Positions 11,597 through 26,654 of a DNA stretch of 64,000 nucleotides are shown piece after piece. A model generated the notes under the pieces. The model worked only from the letters and a program-made list of their open reading frames with translations, did not search any database and was not told the origin of the DNA. How positions within the stretch are numbered: position 1 is the first letter of the stretch; each line of letters begins with the position of its first letter. Position numbers and translations under genes: made by a program. This DNA is from Lanius collurio (Eukaryota > Chordata > Aves > Passeriformes > Laniidae), in assembly GCA_020086605.1 (NCBI GenBank), contig JACBWW010000021.1, positions 5,272,335-5,336,334 of the forward strand. The letters are read 5' to 3'.

Positions 11597-14500
11597 GAAG
11601 AATTAGTTGAGGATGCTAATAAAATAGTAGAAAAAGCCCTTAAGGAAGTACGATGGTGTTGAATGGGTGATAGAAGCCAGTTTTTAACTGAGGGAAGAAT
11701 GGTGGTGTTAGTTAAAACATACAAGACATGGGCCCAGAAGCAGAGATTATTGGCCATAGTTGGTGTGCTTTGCAGACAATAGGAAGCAGGGGTGTGACTG
11801 GCCATCTGGTCTGCACGATCCAGCTCCAGCTGTGCTAGCAAGCTTAAAGGAGGAGCTGCAGCTGTGTAATGAATATTTACAGCAGAGGAGGCTGTGATTT
11901 ATGGCAAAGGTAAGAACTGATGAAAAAGTAGGACTGGATGGGCCTGAGATTTAAGATGTCATTTCAAATCCTGTTGTCTGTGATTCAATACTGAACATTT
12001 CCTTAAAATATTCAGAGACCCGAAAGAAGAGATTAGATTCATAAACTTGCTTTAGTGTATGTAAATACAATGCTGGGAATTAGACAATTACAGCTGCCCA
12101 GGTCCAATTGTTATAAATATAGTTGCACAAGCACAAGAGTTTCCCTGCTAAGTAGAATGATCAGAAGGCTTTGATAACTTAGTATCTAAGAATAAGAAAT
12201 TTATTTTAGATAGTTTCAAACTGTGAACACCTTGAGTACAATTAATTTCATACTATTCATGCCAACAAATCAGACTCAGAATCAGATCATCAGATGGTCT
12301 GGGTGGAATAAAAAATAATCATCACAAGACATCTTCACTGATGTACTTGATGGTATTTAAATTGGATTTTTATAAATGGGATTTCATTATATTTACATAC
12401 CTATATATATGTGTATAGCAGATGTTAAACACTTCTACCTCCTGTCCCTTCTAAAGAGATGTGGTCAGCCTTCAGTCATGATTACAGGTGAATAAATAAT
12501 TACAATATAACTGTCTTAAGATATATCTTGTCCTTGTTATTTAGCTGCCACAGGAAAAGCTATTTGTGATGGTCCATATACTGGTAGAGAAGTACTAACC
12601 TGCCCAGCAGTTACAAGCAGGCAGCAGCGAACGTGCAGTTGTCACAGCACACAGTACCAGCAAAAAGTTAACTTGTAACTGCGTGGAAAAAGAATTGCAA
12701 GCAAGATTTCCTCATTTTTACCTTGCTGAAGCAATGTATCTTGGATGGTAGGTACTGCCTTGAAAGAAAAATTTAGCTAGAAGCCTTTGAGTGGGAATTA
12801 GTCACATTCTTGGTTGCTTTTCCCGTGCCCCAGAGAGTTTGTGACATGCACAGAGAAGTGTGAAAAGCTTTGATATTAAATCTAGAGATAACATTCATCT
12901 TTAGAGTTGGTGTCCCTGGAGATTGGAAGGAAAGTGTTATTCTTTAATATTCCTTAAAACACTCAGAGCAAGTGGTTTTATTCTGTCCATGAAGACATTC
13001 TCAGAAATCCAACTCTGTTAAGTGCTACTGCCTTAAGAAGCATTCATTCTGTAATAAAAACATGCCATAGGAAATCCTTAGATATAAGGGTGGAGGTAAG
13101 TAGCTGGCATTTCTTTCTAATTCATGTTTATTTTACTTCATTGCAAATTCTAGTTCATCTCTTCCAAATGAATATGGAACATTTCATTTGCTGATCTTCT
13201 GCATTAATGTGGTCAATATAATTGGAGCAGAAGTGTTTGCCAGACTTTATAACTGCTGCCAAGAAAAACTTGGGTGTCATTTTAGAAAAATCCATGGGTG
13301 GAGGAGGACAAGATCATGACCATCTGTCTGTGCATCAAAGGATAAATCATTATAGGGGAAAAATAACTTCCCTGTTGTGTTTGCCAGCCTTGTTCCCCTT
13401 CAAAGTAAGTTCAGTTAGTAAGCTTCGAAGACAAACATCTTCTAAATTGTCCTGTGGGCTCAAACGTTTCTTGGAAGGAAGTTGGGGAAAAATTTAAAGG
13501 TCAAAACTGCACAATTTGGAAGTGAACAAGATAGCACGAGAATAACATTTGAGGAAAATTATACAGTCTCCTTCCAAACTTCCCAAATGCTTTCTGTTGC
13601 ATCCTTTTCAGTTCCAGAATCTACCAGGTAGCACATAGGAAGCACATAATCTCTTTCTTGTCCTGAAGACAATTTACACACATTCCATGTGCCATGGCAC
13701 TTATAGACTTCTTGACTTAACATTTAACAGAGGAACAATAAACCAACAGCTTTTGAGAGATGTAACAGTAAATATGCATCTGGACCTACCTGAGCCATAG
13801 AATTTCTAGTTTTGGTCATGATAATAGTCTGAAAAGTAAACATTCTGCCAAGAAAATATTGCATAGACAAGTGGAGCCTTATCTGCACTATAGCTAATAC
13901 TTTGCTCTTTTTATTTGGTTGGGTTTTTATTTAATACATAGCAAAATTAAAGTCTTGGCATCATGCCAAAACCCATCATAAAGAGCTAAACTAGGAATGT
14001 CTCTAAAAAGTCATCAGTCCTTCAAACCTGGAGTCACTATTGCAGGCATGCTGCAGACTCCTTTATCAGTAGTCACTGTGACATAAATGTCTCTCTGATG
14101 AGAGTGAAATGACAACAAATGGAAAATGCTGGTAACCATGGGAGCTCTGTTTAGACTGCCACTTCCAGGATGTTACTGCTCTAGTTCAGTCTGCTGCTGT
14201 ACCCATTGCAGTTCCCATAAGTTCCAACTTCTAGCATGCTCTCTCATCAAAATGTTTGCATTTTGCAGTGTATGACATCTAAGTCTAGAAATTATTACTT
14301 AAAGATATCACTCGGGCTTCTCTGAACAGGAATCCTTCATAGTGTCAGTCTTCAAAGGAAACAGTTACAGTTCTTATCTGGAGAGTGGAGATTTTCTTTC
14401 TATTGAGATTCTGAATTCTCTCCTTTGAAGATAAGAAATGCCAGCTATCACAGCCTTTATCTGAATATGAATGGGTCCTTGGATTTGATAAACTGTTTAG

Positions 14501-17500
14501 GGCAAATCCTAAATATGTGTACATTGAGAGTTTAAAAGGTGAATTAATTTCACCTTTGTATGCTTGCTATTCTTGATTTCTATCTTTCCTAATAATAAAT
14601 AGTAAATTTTAAAAACATACTTTGAAAACAATTACGGCTTTTTGGTGTTATACTTCCTGTTCCAACATTTTAAAATTTAAAAAGAAAATATCTTACAGGC
14701 AGATCAGGGTGTGACTTTTGGGAAAATAATCCATGTTTCATTTTTAATAAATGCAAAACTAAGCACAAGCGAATTTTTTAAATGAAGTCAAATGTCAATA
14801 GCATTTTTCACACATTAAAATGTAAAAAACACAGTGTTAATTTGCAGTGCATTCTGAACTGAGAGTCACAGCATTCCACCACATCTGGAATCTTCGCAGA
14901 TAGAAATATTACAAGTTTCTTTCTAATAGTAACTACAAAGTATTACCTCAGCCTCATCTAATAAAACGCTGTCTTGAAGATAAATGTAAAGAAATGCAAC
15001 CATTGAATAAACATTTTTAAGTGGTATTGACAATTCAGAAAAATTATATTTTTACATTATTGAAGCTGCATGATACCCTAAAAAAGATCTCAAATTCCGC
15101 AAATTTTCGTCAAAATCAAAATGTTTACTGCAATGACATGGCTGAGTTTGCTAAAATATTTGTTTGCATCGGGCTTCTTGAATGACCATCTTTCTCAGCC
15201 CTTAGTCTTGAATTTTAACAGGATTTGTGTATTCAAAAAAAAAGTAAAAAGAGTAAAACCTAGTAATCAAGCACTCCTGTGACACTTGCAGAAATCTTGT
15301 GGTAAAGAACGAATTTGGTTCATTATAGTGAAATGTGTACATATACATAGTGTTTCAGAACATTCTTTTAGGATTTTTATGAAAAACAAGAGAAGAAGCC
15401 TTTCTGCCCCACCAATCTCTCACACTCTATGTGGTCAACAAATAGTTGACCACGGTTAGTAAAATTTACTATCTGAGATAAGCAATAGGATATCCTGTAA
15501 AGCAGGAGTGTTAGAAAACTGTGTGGAGAATTGAATTAGAAAATTGCCAGAAGCTCAAAGGCCACATCCATTTTGCATAAAATGAAGCAGATGGTAGCTG
15601 ACTTAATCTTTGATACCATGGTACAGTCCACAGAGATTATAAATCCCAGCATGAAACACTCAAGTTCTTTCTTGCATTGAGCAGGTGATAAAGATAGAAC
15701 ATCTTGTAGATATTTTGAAACACCTACTTTAAAAAAAGGGTCTACGATGCATTCTTGTTTCTTGTCTACATTTTTTCTAGAAAAGGTTCTGGTTGTAGCA
15801 TCAACAACTAACAACAGCTGATTAGCAACCACAACTAATTGGCAGTTTCTTAGCCATGTTATTGGAGCTTTGCCTTTGCTGGCCCAGAGGTTCCCTGTTT
15901 TTCAGGAGGCCTTTTTTCTACGTTACACAAGCATTTATAAATCTTCTGTCATTCTATGTGATCTATCTGATGCCATTCATAGGCATAACCAGATCAACCA
16001 ATAGAAAAAATGCCCAGAGTCCCTATTTGAAATTCTTACACTACTCAAGAGTTGGTGGGATATTAACATATTGTTAAGGAGAGGGTGCCTTGGGTTGTCC
16101 CTGAGGATCATCATCTAATAGGTATTTTACATGACATGAATCACTAAGAATATCAGCATTTTTGGTTGAGAGTGTAAGATTTAGAGCATAATTTAGAAAT
16201 TCTTAAATTTCAAAATGTTTCCTTTCATATTAAGTAAAGCAAGTAAACATTTTGAAAATTACTCTAAATCAAACTCTTAATGCGTACATCAAAATTTCAG
16301 GAAATGCACACCATGTACACTTGCAGACCAAGGAAGCTTATGATAAAACCATGTGTTATGAATAGTATGGAGTGGTCCCTGTAGACCACTCTGTGCTGCA
16401 CCACATCAACTTAATGTTGGGTATGATTTGTGATTTAATTTAAAGGATCTTAACTGGCCTTAGTTCTATTGCTGGTGTTCAGATACAAAATACTAATCTT
16501 AAAAAACTGGTATTCCAGCCAGAAGAAGGCTGAAGTCTGAAGTCAAAGACTAAAATAATCTTGTTAATCGTGCACAACTTGTTAATGCAGTTTGAAATCC
16601 ATTGGATATCTGGTAATAAAAATTGTGTTGTCCTTTGGAAATACACATTTTCTGTAATAAGATTTAAAATGTAAGTGCTAGAATATTCCTAAACCTTTAG
16701 AATATCCAACTACTATATTTGGAGATGTTTTACTTTCATTTAATATGTAGACCCCTACAAAGGCATAGATGGACTATGACAGATTTTTGGTGTAACTACT
16801 TTGTCAGGAAGTAGTTCAAACATGATTACTGAAGACTGATCTTTAAAAGTAAGGATGACTAGAGAGCATCTATAATGTGAAATTGTGGGTGCTTCTCTAT
16901 CTATATTTTCCTAAAAGAAAAACAGACAATGTTTTGTCATCCAAAGCTATAACCAGTGTTATATTTGTGGAGCCCAGCCCATCTGCTTTGCTCTGATCTG
17001 ACTGCACAGAGCAAACTCAAATCTGGGTGGGTTACAGGAAAGAGAAATCCCTGGCATTGCTGCACGTGTTTGAGGCCCTGCTGCCCTTCTCCCAAGCAGG
17101 TGCTGCCAGACAGTGGACGTAGCTGTGTAGCTCTGTACTGCTTGTCAGGGTCTCTGGCTAAACCTTTAAAAGCAGTTTGAGAGCAGAGGGAAGCTCAAAT
17201 ACTTTCTTTCTTGGAACCCGCTGAGGCTGCAGCTCTCCGTTTGTACTTTCCAATTTTCATTAATAGTTCAAATCTCATGATGTGGTAACAGAGCCAACAA
17301 CTTGTACCCAGTGCCTCAACTGGAACAGCATTAGAGCTGCTATGATTTGTGTCAGGGTCTGACTCAGTGCAAAACTTCTGGGGCATCACTGCAAACTAAG
17401 GTTTTCCATTGCTCATGAGAACTGCCCTGAGCCTATATAAGCTGTAATATTTCAATTTTATAGGTGAGGGAGATCAAATTATTTCTTTTTATGTTACAGA

Positions 17501-20500
17501 CATGTCCAGAATATCCAGAAATTTCTGTTCTTGCACTAGTACTGCAACAGGAAAACAAAAATCAAGGGGAAGAAATATTTAGAAGCTATTGTAACTGCAT
17601 CTTTTTTCTCCCGTTGAGGATTTTGTTTTTAAGCAATGGATTCCTCTCACAGCTTTTAGTACTTAACTAGTAATTTTCTTCAGCATGGAGGTGTTCTAAT
17701 TTGTTACTTCTATGTGCCAATTAAGAAGTATTACAGAATTCTAAATATTTAATGGGAACAGCATTATTAGCAACGTGGCCTTGTTGCATGCTGCATTGTT
17801 ATCCTCTTTAGTATTGTAAAAGATATGATATACCTGTAGAAAAGAGACCTTTGTAGAGCATACAGGTGGAATTGAATTCCTAAAGCAGCCATAGGTTAGC
17901 AAGAGTTATTCTCAAGGTCTCAATACAGGTTTTTCAGATTATTATACATGAACATTGGTGAAAAAAGGCTTTGCCCATCTTCTTTTCATACAATAAGTCT
18001 GCATATTATTTAAAGAGACACTGGTACAAAATGATGTTTGATTTGGGTCTGCTGAAGCAAAAGCTGATTTTCATCTCTCATGGGTCTTCTCATTTCTGTG
18101 AGGCTGCACCACAGACTAGGCTATCTGCTGTGCCCAAGTTTCCATTTATTCAGCCATTTTGTCAGCTCTCATTTTTCTGGATCTTGACTACTGCAGATAT
18201 AAAGCAAATCAAAGGTATTTTTTAAAGCTTTTTTCCCTATTGACTGAAACCCTTCCTCCTCACTTCAGCCTCATGTTGAGATTGTGTTCAGGTGACAGAC
18301 AGGATAGAAATTTTTTCCACTAGTCAAAAAGAAGACTTACTTCAGAATATTTCTTAAAATTCTCACAATGTCCACTTTCTCATCATACCTTATAAAAAAG
18401 TCCAACAAGAGTAATCAGAAATCAAGCATAATATGGGCATTGAAGAGGTGGTTGCCTTGAAAATGGTGAATGAATGTATTTTTCAAACTGTGAGCATGAA
18501 GTCTAATTAAGATCTGGCTTTTCATAAAAACATGGAAATCAAGTGCAGGGTGTTCTCAGCACTGATTTCAACTACCAGGAATTAGAAAATGGAATTAGGC
18601 TGCAATATGCTGCATTTGGATGATTGACTTCCTAATGACTGATGAAAAAAGTAGTTAGGCAGAAAGAGTATCAAATAAAATTGGGATGGTTTTTCATTAA
18701 GAAAAAATTCTGAAGATGCTGTGTCCTATATCTGTATGGGATAGACCACAGAAGAAAAGCATAACTTAAAACTTATGTCATCACAATTATTGCTCTTCTG
18801 CACCTGCCTAATTTTTAGTTGCTTAATTCAGTTGTTTAACTCCTCTTCAGCTGGGATTATAATTTATGGTATCTGTTACCGTTTCTTTGGCATTTTCTAA
18901 AATTCATAAGAAATGGAACCAAAACAATAAATATCTAGGTAAAGACACTGCAGAAACCTTTCTAACTTAGAAACATTTTACATTAAAAAGCTACAGTAGA
19001 AATCAGTAAAATTAAATAATTTTTATGCAAATCAGCACAATAATGTATTTCTATAAGGTGAGGAAGCTATGTTGTGTTAATGGACACAAGAATATCTAGG
19101 CGTTGATGTTTAAAATAGTAAGTTTTTCATGTGAATACATTTTATTCCTCTCCAAAATAATAGCAAATTCAAAGTACCTTAGAAGAATTAGATGACTATA
19201 TGATTCCACGGAAACAGTATCTCTTCATTAGGTGGTTAACAATGTGAATGAATGTGGCTGCTCCTGCAAATCGTTTTCAATTAGCTGTTGAAATGGAAAA
19301 CTCATCTGAAAAACTGCTCTAAAATAATAACACAAGTTTCCCAAGTGAGCACTTTGCTACTGAACAACAAGAGCAGTCCTGTAGTTTAAGCCACTAGAGA
19401 CAGTTTATAATTAATGCCCAATTTTTCACAGGTGCAATTTTTATGTATTTTGTCAGGGTATTGGCATTTTGTCTGAAAGTTGCAGCTTTAGTCCACACAG
19501 CATATATAGTTAGAAGCAAGGTGTGATGTTAAATCTGTAAGTGAATCGCACTTGGTTAAATTCCAAAAAGATTATTTTATTTAAAAATTAAATTTCTGTC
19601 AGTGTCAGTGAGTCTTCTCTAGAATAATAGCTCTGAACAGAAGGCTAAGTACCATGGCTTCATATATACAACTTCTTCTTGTATTCTTCTTTAGATCTCA
19701 TACTTCTCTTTCCTGAAAAGTTAAATACTACCCTATCTTGAACCACCAAAATGATGAGCAGCTTTTCACTGTACATGGCCTTTTAAAACACTGATTCTGG
19801 GGACTGGCGGATCTGGTGGGTAATTCTGGCTTATAGTAAAGGATATGTACAGTGTTTACAGTAGTCTAGAAAACATGTCAAAATGCAGTTTTTTAAAATT
19901 CTATCAAATTCACATAGGTATCTTGTTTATTGTAGAAGTTTAATATCTGTACTCCACCTGTCTAAACAGAAGCAGAGCAGTTGACTGATTCATTGTTAAT
20001 GCTTCCCATATCCTAGAAGTGGGACACTAGAGAAAACTACTAGTCTGACATCTTTTTATTTGTGACAACAAAATTATCAGCAAACCACAAATTGTTTAGG
20101 GCTTCAGTGTGTTGCTAGGTATTTAAGGTCTAGAAAAAGTATCTTCCACTGCACACAGATTTGTACTAATATAGTAGCATAATTAAGGAAATCACCCTGC
20201 AAATGTCTGCTGCAGGCACATAAAAAACATTTGCTAGAAATCTGTGGAATGTAGACTGTTATGATCAAGATCCCTTAAAGAATTCTGTGCAGCTTCTGTT
20301 CACCTGTATTTTTTTGTCAGGATGGATTTTATTGCCATTGCATTGTTGTGATTTAATGCTGTTTGTTCATATAATGTAAAGTTAATCTTTAGCTGTTTTA
20401 ACACCAGAATGGCATTTCTGTTGTCCTCAGTCACAAGAATTTTCATCTAGTGCCTATGTAATATGGTCAATTGCAATGCCATATGAAATTCCAGTTTCCC

Positions 20501-23473
20501 TCCATGAATCTCCACTCAGAGATCAAAAAAAGTTGTCAAACTTTGTTGTCCTATAACTCTACTGTTTAAGATTTAGCTCTACAATCTTTTATTGCTCTGA
20601 TGACGTGTTGGCCTCTACTGCTACCAGCCCATTATGTGAGTCTACAACACACAACTATTACCTTTCCTATAGCTGGGCTGAAAAGTTACACTGGTCAGCC
20701 AAACACAGAATTTGAAGTGAGAAATTAAAGGATATTTTTACTAATTTTATGCACTTATGCAACCCTGGAAACAGGGATAATAATAGGGTATATTGAGCAG
20801 AAATAGAGCACTATGGAGCGTTGAGATACAGGAAATAGAGCAAAGATACTGAGCTGGAAGTAAGGTTAGCACAGAAATTGTGTCCTTTCCCTCTTCCATA
20901 TGCTGCACAAAAAGAGCTGTAAGTTCTAGTTTAAGACTTAAGACTATTATTGTTTTAAGAATACGTAGAAAAGTAATACACAGATATTGAGCAAAATAGT
21001 TCTGTTTGTGAAAAACAGCTAAGAAATGTTAGAGGTGCTAGAATGACGCACAGAGTATCACTTGAACTTTAGCTGTTGTTTGGGAGCCAACTCAGACTCT
21101 GATTGCTCATGTGCCATCCATGGCCTCAGAGCTCAGGAGTTACTGGGATATAACGGTGCTTTCCCTTTCTGAACTCAGGTCTGTGAGAATCACAATGAAT
21201 GAAACTTGGCTCTTGCTTGCAAACTGATGGAAGCCACAGCTGTAGCATTTCTCAGACCTCTCCTGGAGAGAATGAGCATCTCTTCATTCTAAGTCTCACA
21301 CTGGGTATTTTCTTTTACAAAAATTTGAAGTTCTGAATTACTTTAAAGGAGCATCTACTCTTTTATCAAATTTGTCTCAAATTAGCCTATGTGCTCAAAA
21401 TCTGTTAACATGTGTGCTACGGCTGCACAAATCTGCTTTCCTTAGTAAACTGGGCCAAATGCCTCTAAGAATCCAAATGAAAGTTTAATCTTTTATAAAT
21501 TACATTTTTAAAAAACAATTTTTGTAGACAAGCCTACCAAATTTAGTATCATGTTAATTCTGCTATTCAAAGGCACAGGAATAAATAAGAAATTATATTC
21601 TTTACATGAATTTTTTGACTCTTTCTTCATGCTTCTACATGACAAGTGTGATTTTCCATCAAGCTGTTTAGAACAGCTGAGATATTCCCCAGCAAATGAC
21701 TGCCTTGTCTGCTTCACAGCTGAGTCAATACTGTCACCAATCAGGCACATATCACCATGACATTCAGATGCATTTCACATTTTTATTGAAGTACAAACCA
21801 CTCCAGGCTGTCAAACACGTAGTCCAGGTAGGATGCATGTATTCTGCTTTGCAATTTGGCAAGGGAACTATAAACTGGGTAAATTTTAGTCAAGGACCAC
21901 ATATTCAAGAATCTGGAGATGATGGAGAGCCCTGATAATATCAACTCTGTTTTAGAGTTGCTGCTCACAACGTTTTTTGTAGCTTTTCTTGAAGAGTACA
22001 AAAACTTCTCCTAATAACACCATACGCCCAACACAAGGGACCCTGAAGTAAAGATAAACAAGTTGACTTCTGAATACTGAGGCAAAAGGAAATATCTGTG
22101 TAGATATGAGGCCTGTTGGACAGCTTTATAAATAGCAGTCAGTGGATCACAAAACTTAGGACAAAAAAAACCCCAAACGAAACAGCACTTCTTAAAAAAA
22201 AAAAAAAAATTGGTTTTTAGAAATATATGATTCTACTATTTCAAAGTTATCATTCATGTGCTATGGGGGAACTTTCTAAAACTGAAAAAATGTTTATCTT
22301 CTAGAGACTGTTCTCAAGAGAACCTGGCAAAAAAAGCTCTTCAAAGAAAGGCAATGAGACAGGAGTCACATGAAATAAGCAGAATATTTAAGAGGGAAAT
22401 ACTTTCTTTTGTTGGTTCCTAAACTTCATAAAGCAGTGTGAATGCAAAACACCAGGACACAACTGGCTAGGTTCATAAACAAGGAAAGGAAACTGGAATG
22501 TTACTGCCTTTCATCCAAAAGTCCTGTCACTAAGGCATTCATCTGGGAGAAGGCACTAGAGAGAGAAGACCTGTGCCCGTTTGAGATTTTTAGTAGGGAT
22601 TTTGGAATAAACCTCCTTATTTTGTTTCATATAAGTGTTCACTGAGTCAAAATGACTCAAGTCTGATATGTAAACCAGGAACTGGGGAGGTGGGGCATCC
22701 TAGACTTTAAATCCGTGTTCAGATAGAGATTTAACATTCTTAAAGTGGAACAGCTAAATCAGAGAAGAGCATCCCAAATATCCTGCAAAACTCTGGTTAG
22801 ATCAGTCCTGTGGGAAGTGTTGAGCCTACAAAAAATAAGACATCTCCCCTTACAGACTGTAGTTGATTGGCCAATGGACAAAATAGAAATTGCCGTTGTT
22901 TTCTCTTTTGTTATCCTAATATTTATTTCAGTTTGGCAGCCAATCTGATAAATAAAAATCAGTTATTGGCACAGATTTACTTAGAACTCATGGGAAAGTT
23001 TTAAGATGTGATGATAATGCCAAGAAATTAGTTTCAGTTCTAGTTTTCTGAACAGAAACTGCTAAGCAAACACATGATTAAAGAATATAAAGAAATTTAA
23101 CAATGTAACAGTGTGTCACTTTCTCCTTAAAGTGATTGGTCCAGAGTTGCTGATACTTCAGCAGAAATTTTGAACAATATTGTGCTAAAAGAATATTACA
23201 TTAAACAGATTTTCTTTCTTTATTGCCTATTACAAGTTTTTGGGTTTTAGATGATGAGAAAATTCTGCTTAGAAGCTTAGTAATGTGTTTCTATGTTTAT
23301 TCTTCAGGCATTTTAATATCTTCCCAATAGCAATTCATTGAGAGGCAATGTGAGTTATTTTATGATTTCAAAGTAGAAGTATAATTTATCACTTCCAGTA
23401 CTATCTGCAAGTTTAAAAGCTGCATTGGAACATTGTACTTCTGCAAGTTTTAACTCACTCTTTTGGAGTTCTC

Positions 23474-23519
23474 TTCCCTTCCCTTCCCTTCCCTTCCCTT
23501 CCCTTCCCTTCCCTTCCCT
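23474..23519. repeat. (TTCCC)n pentanucleotide microsatellite
   Basis: About nine perfect TTCCC units in a row, (GGGAA)n on the minus strand. The purine strand offers nine GGG runs separated by two bases, which is a very strong G-quadruplex pattern, and the homopurine/homopyrimidine strand split also allows a triplex. Confidence 0.97.
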
Positions 23520-26500
23520 GTTATTCTCTTCTTGTCTGCTCAAATGAATGTGGTTTACTTGTGGGATCCTATATGAGCAATGGTTAATATTTTGCATGAG
23601 GTAATTAATTTTTACAAATCACAACAAAAGGAAGCATCATAGAATAAATTTTCACTTCCTGTTAACAAGGGCACATGCTGTTGCATATCTGTTCACCATA
23701 TTTTAATGAACTACAGTATCTTGGTAAAATAACATATCTTTCCTTCTTTCACAAGGCTTGTGAGAGAAGCAAACCAAACTAGCAGTAGGCTTCTTGCAGT
23801 ATAGCTGTTGTCAGTATGACAACTGCTGTCAATAAGACAACTGCTTCAATAGATATATATTAGTACTTTTTTTTTTTTTTAAGCAGTAAACGTGACTGTA
23901 AAATTTACCCAGTAGTGTAATTTTTCAACAGTGGTCTCCAGCTCATTTGTTGAGTTGGTGTTATGTCACCTTTCATACTATTTAAGGCTTCTGCCAATGT
24001 AACAAAGTCTGGCATCAACCCAGTGAAACAATGCTCTTTACTACTGAATTACTTATTGAGTAAAGCGGATGCAGAGGCTAAAACAAATAGCTGTTTGCTT
24101 AGATTTTCTTTACTACGTGGATTACACACAGCAGTAGACATTTTGGATTGAATTTCTTCAAATGGGAATGATAAAAATTCAATAGACAGCATATCCCCCG
24201 TGTCTCTCCTGTGAAAACTGGGTGAGCAGTTGCAATAAATGGATGTACATAGTACCATTTTTCCAAGATCAATTTCTTAAATAAAAACTAAATTATCTGA
24301 AGTCTTATTTCTTTATGTTAATCTACTAAACTTCTCTTAACCTGAAGTTACCATGAAAAACTGCTGGGAAAAAAAATTAAGAAATATTTTTCTTTTGCTT
24401 CCAAATGAACAAACGATTCATACTAGTGATGGCTCTGTAGCAATCTTCACTGTGATACAGCTCATCCAATTCAGACACTTCTTGTAACTTCAAGCAGTTT
24501 AGACTGTGTTTTCATCTGGTGAGTTAGGGTAATGTTGACAGGAGAAATACATACACACTGATGAGACACTGCCTCTCCTGGATACTAATTTTTTGTTATT
24601 ATTCTGCATAATGATATGTTGGAAGTGTTTAAAAAGGCAATTTATGGTTTGGGTTGGTCTTTTTCTCTTCATTTACAGAAGCATACTTTTAAAGACTGGA
24701 AGCTTACGCTTTCTTCAGGGTTGCACACTTGAGACTTTTCATACTGTTTCAAAACCGACACTGTAAACATGTTACATGTGCCTAACAAGCATTACAAAAT
24801 AATGTTATAAACAGATTAGATCACCCCTCAGTGTTTATACTTGTGCCAAATTCCTGAAGCAATGATACTGCAAGAACAAGCCACAGCAGAATAAATGCAA
24901 TCGATTTTACAAGTGTACCTTGTGGAATATGTGAGCAAACTATACATGTGTTGAACAGTGTTTGTGTTGCAGATGTTCATTTAGTATCTGTTTGTGCACT
25001 CATAGTTACAGTCTGCCCATCTGAACGTATCTATTCTAATGAAGCTTTGGCAGCAGCTACGGTTGCAATGTCCTGCAGGCTGGAACTTGCTGTCTGTGTC
25101 TAATGCCTCAAAGAGCAACAAACAATGCTGAACACCCAAACTGCAGTGCTAGTGAGCAAGACTTCCTCACTCTGCTACACGTTTTTTACCCACATACAAA
25201 ACCAGGACTAGACAACTGCCTTCTGATTCCCAGATCACATTCAAATAGTGACCAGACACAACATGGAGTTTAGTAGAGTTTAAAATAAAAATAGTAATAA
25301 AAGAATCATCACTAGGTGTATTTGTCACTGTAGTTTAGTAGCCCCTCCCTCAGTTTTGTTAACCTGCAACAAGCAATAGAAGCAGTTTGGACCATTGAGG
25401 GATACAGCAATCAGTCAATTTCTCTGGCACAGACTGTGCTTTTTAAGACAAAACCCAGAAACTGATGAGTGATTGTGTCAATACCTCTCTAGAGGTGAAT
25501 GAATGTCTCTTTAGCAAGTGAGTCCCAGGCCAGTAGACTGTTACAACAAATGAAGTAATTCAGACTAATTAACTTTCAAGCTTATTTGTACTGCTATAGT
25601 CAACAGCACATGCATGCTGCCTAACTGCATGAAATACAATTGTTCTACCAGCTTCTGCTAGGTTTTTCTTTAGAGTGTATTATATGTTTGCAGTTTTCTC
25701 TTTTTTTTTTTTATTTTTAATTATGGGGACTACTTACTATCCTTTATTAATTTGTGTTTTAGAGTTCTGAATGCATATTAATTCTCACTTCATAAACTCT
25801 GGTTTGCTCCCACGCCTTTGTGGGATGGTGTGAAAACATGACACACAAACCAATTTGTCCAAGGACTGAGGGCTTTGCAGAACAGACAGTATGCAATTGT
25901 GAACCATTGAAATGCACAAATTTAATTACAAAAATGTGCAGAGTTGATCTTGGTTTTGTTATTTCAGAATTTTTCAATGTTTTACCTTGTAATCTTAATA
26001 TTCTCTTTATGTTTATCTTGCTTTAGAAGGAACATAAACACCTGCAATGATTTCTTAGTAGCTAGATTGTATGTTTCAAGTAAATGGACTACTGCTTAGA
26101 GTAAGTTCTACTCTCTGGTTCCTATCCTTTTGCTCCATTTTCTGCCAAATACTAAGAGTATTTCTTTCTCTCTTTTTTCTTCCTTCCTTGGCAGAAGGGC
26201 ACAATTTAGTAATTGCTTAACTACTAAACTGCAATAACTAAATTATTTAATGGCATAATCACTAAGCAGCAATTATTTAATCACTAACAGGTTTTTTTCT
26301 TCACTTCTCTAAGGTTCCATACTACGCTGGAAGCATCTCAAGGCTAAAGATATTATTTTAAATGAATAGAGTATTTTCCAGGCTAAACACAGTACTCAAA
26401 TCTCTAGAGCTTAAGCTCACACAGAGATGGACACTTCACTTATTCATCTGAAAAAAATATGTATATTTGAGAGAGAATTTACACTAACTAAACTGTGTAT

Positions 26501-26654
26501 TTCTGAAGGCAGCTATGGCAGATAATACAACAGTAAGTTGTGAAAAGTATGGGCTGAAGAAGTTGAGATCTAGATTATGTATGTTTAAATATTTTCCTAT
26601 TATTTATCTTCAAAAATGACCAGAAATATTTTCATATGTTTCTAAAGGGTCATA
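23520..26654. other. AT-rich non-coding stretch, no gene seen
   Basis: About 3.1 kb with no supportable gene. A T15 tract lies near 23866 and a T-rich run near 25702. The short frames here (such as 25759-25977 minus and its overlap on the plus strand) show no recognised similarity. Confidence 0.6.

Larger units (their letters stand above)
9774..23473. other. AT-rich non-coding stretch, no gene seen
   Basis: Nearly 14 kb of AT-rich sequence in which no open frame looks like a real protein or exon. The frames of 60-98 codons found here (for example 13222-13497 plus and 15536-15832 minus) carry no motif that I recognise. Simple features are an A12 plus A/C-rich tract at 10942-10993, an A17 run at 11579-11595 preceded by TAAT, and A-rich/CCCC sequence at 22160-22209. 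No further young transposon copies are evident by eye. Confidence 0.6.

Noticed and set aside
13222..13497. 91-codon plus-strand frame, considered as a possible exon
   Set aside because: No recognised motif, no convincing acceptor or donor in phase, and no neighbouring exons.
22745..22948. Possible old CR1 ORF2 piece
   Set aside because: A phrase such as CTCTGGTTAGATCAGTCCTG recalls CR1, but no flanking words agree.
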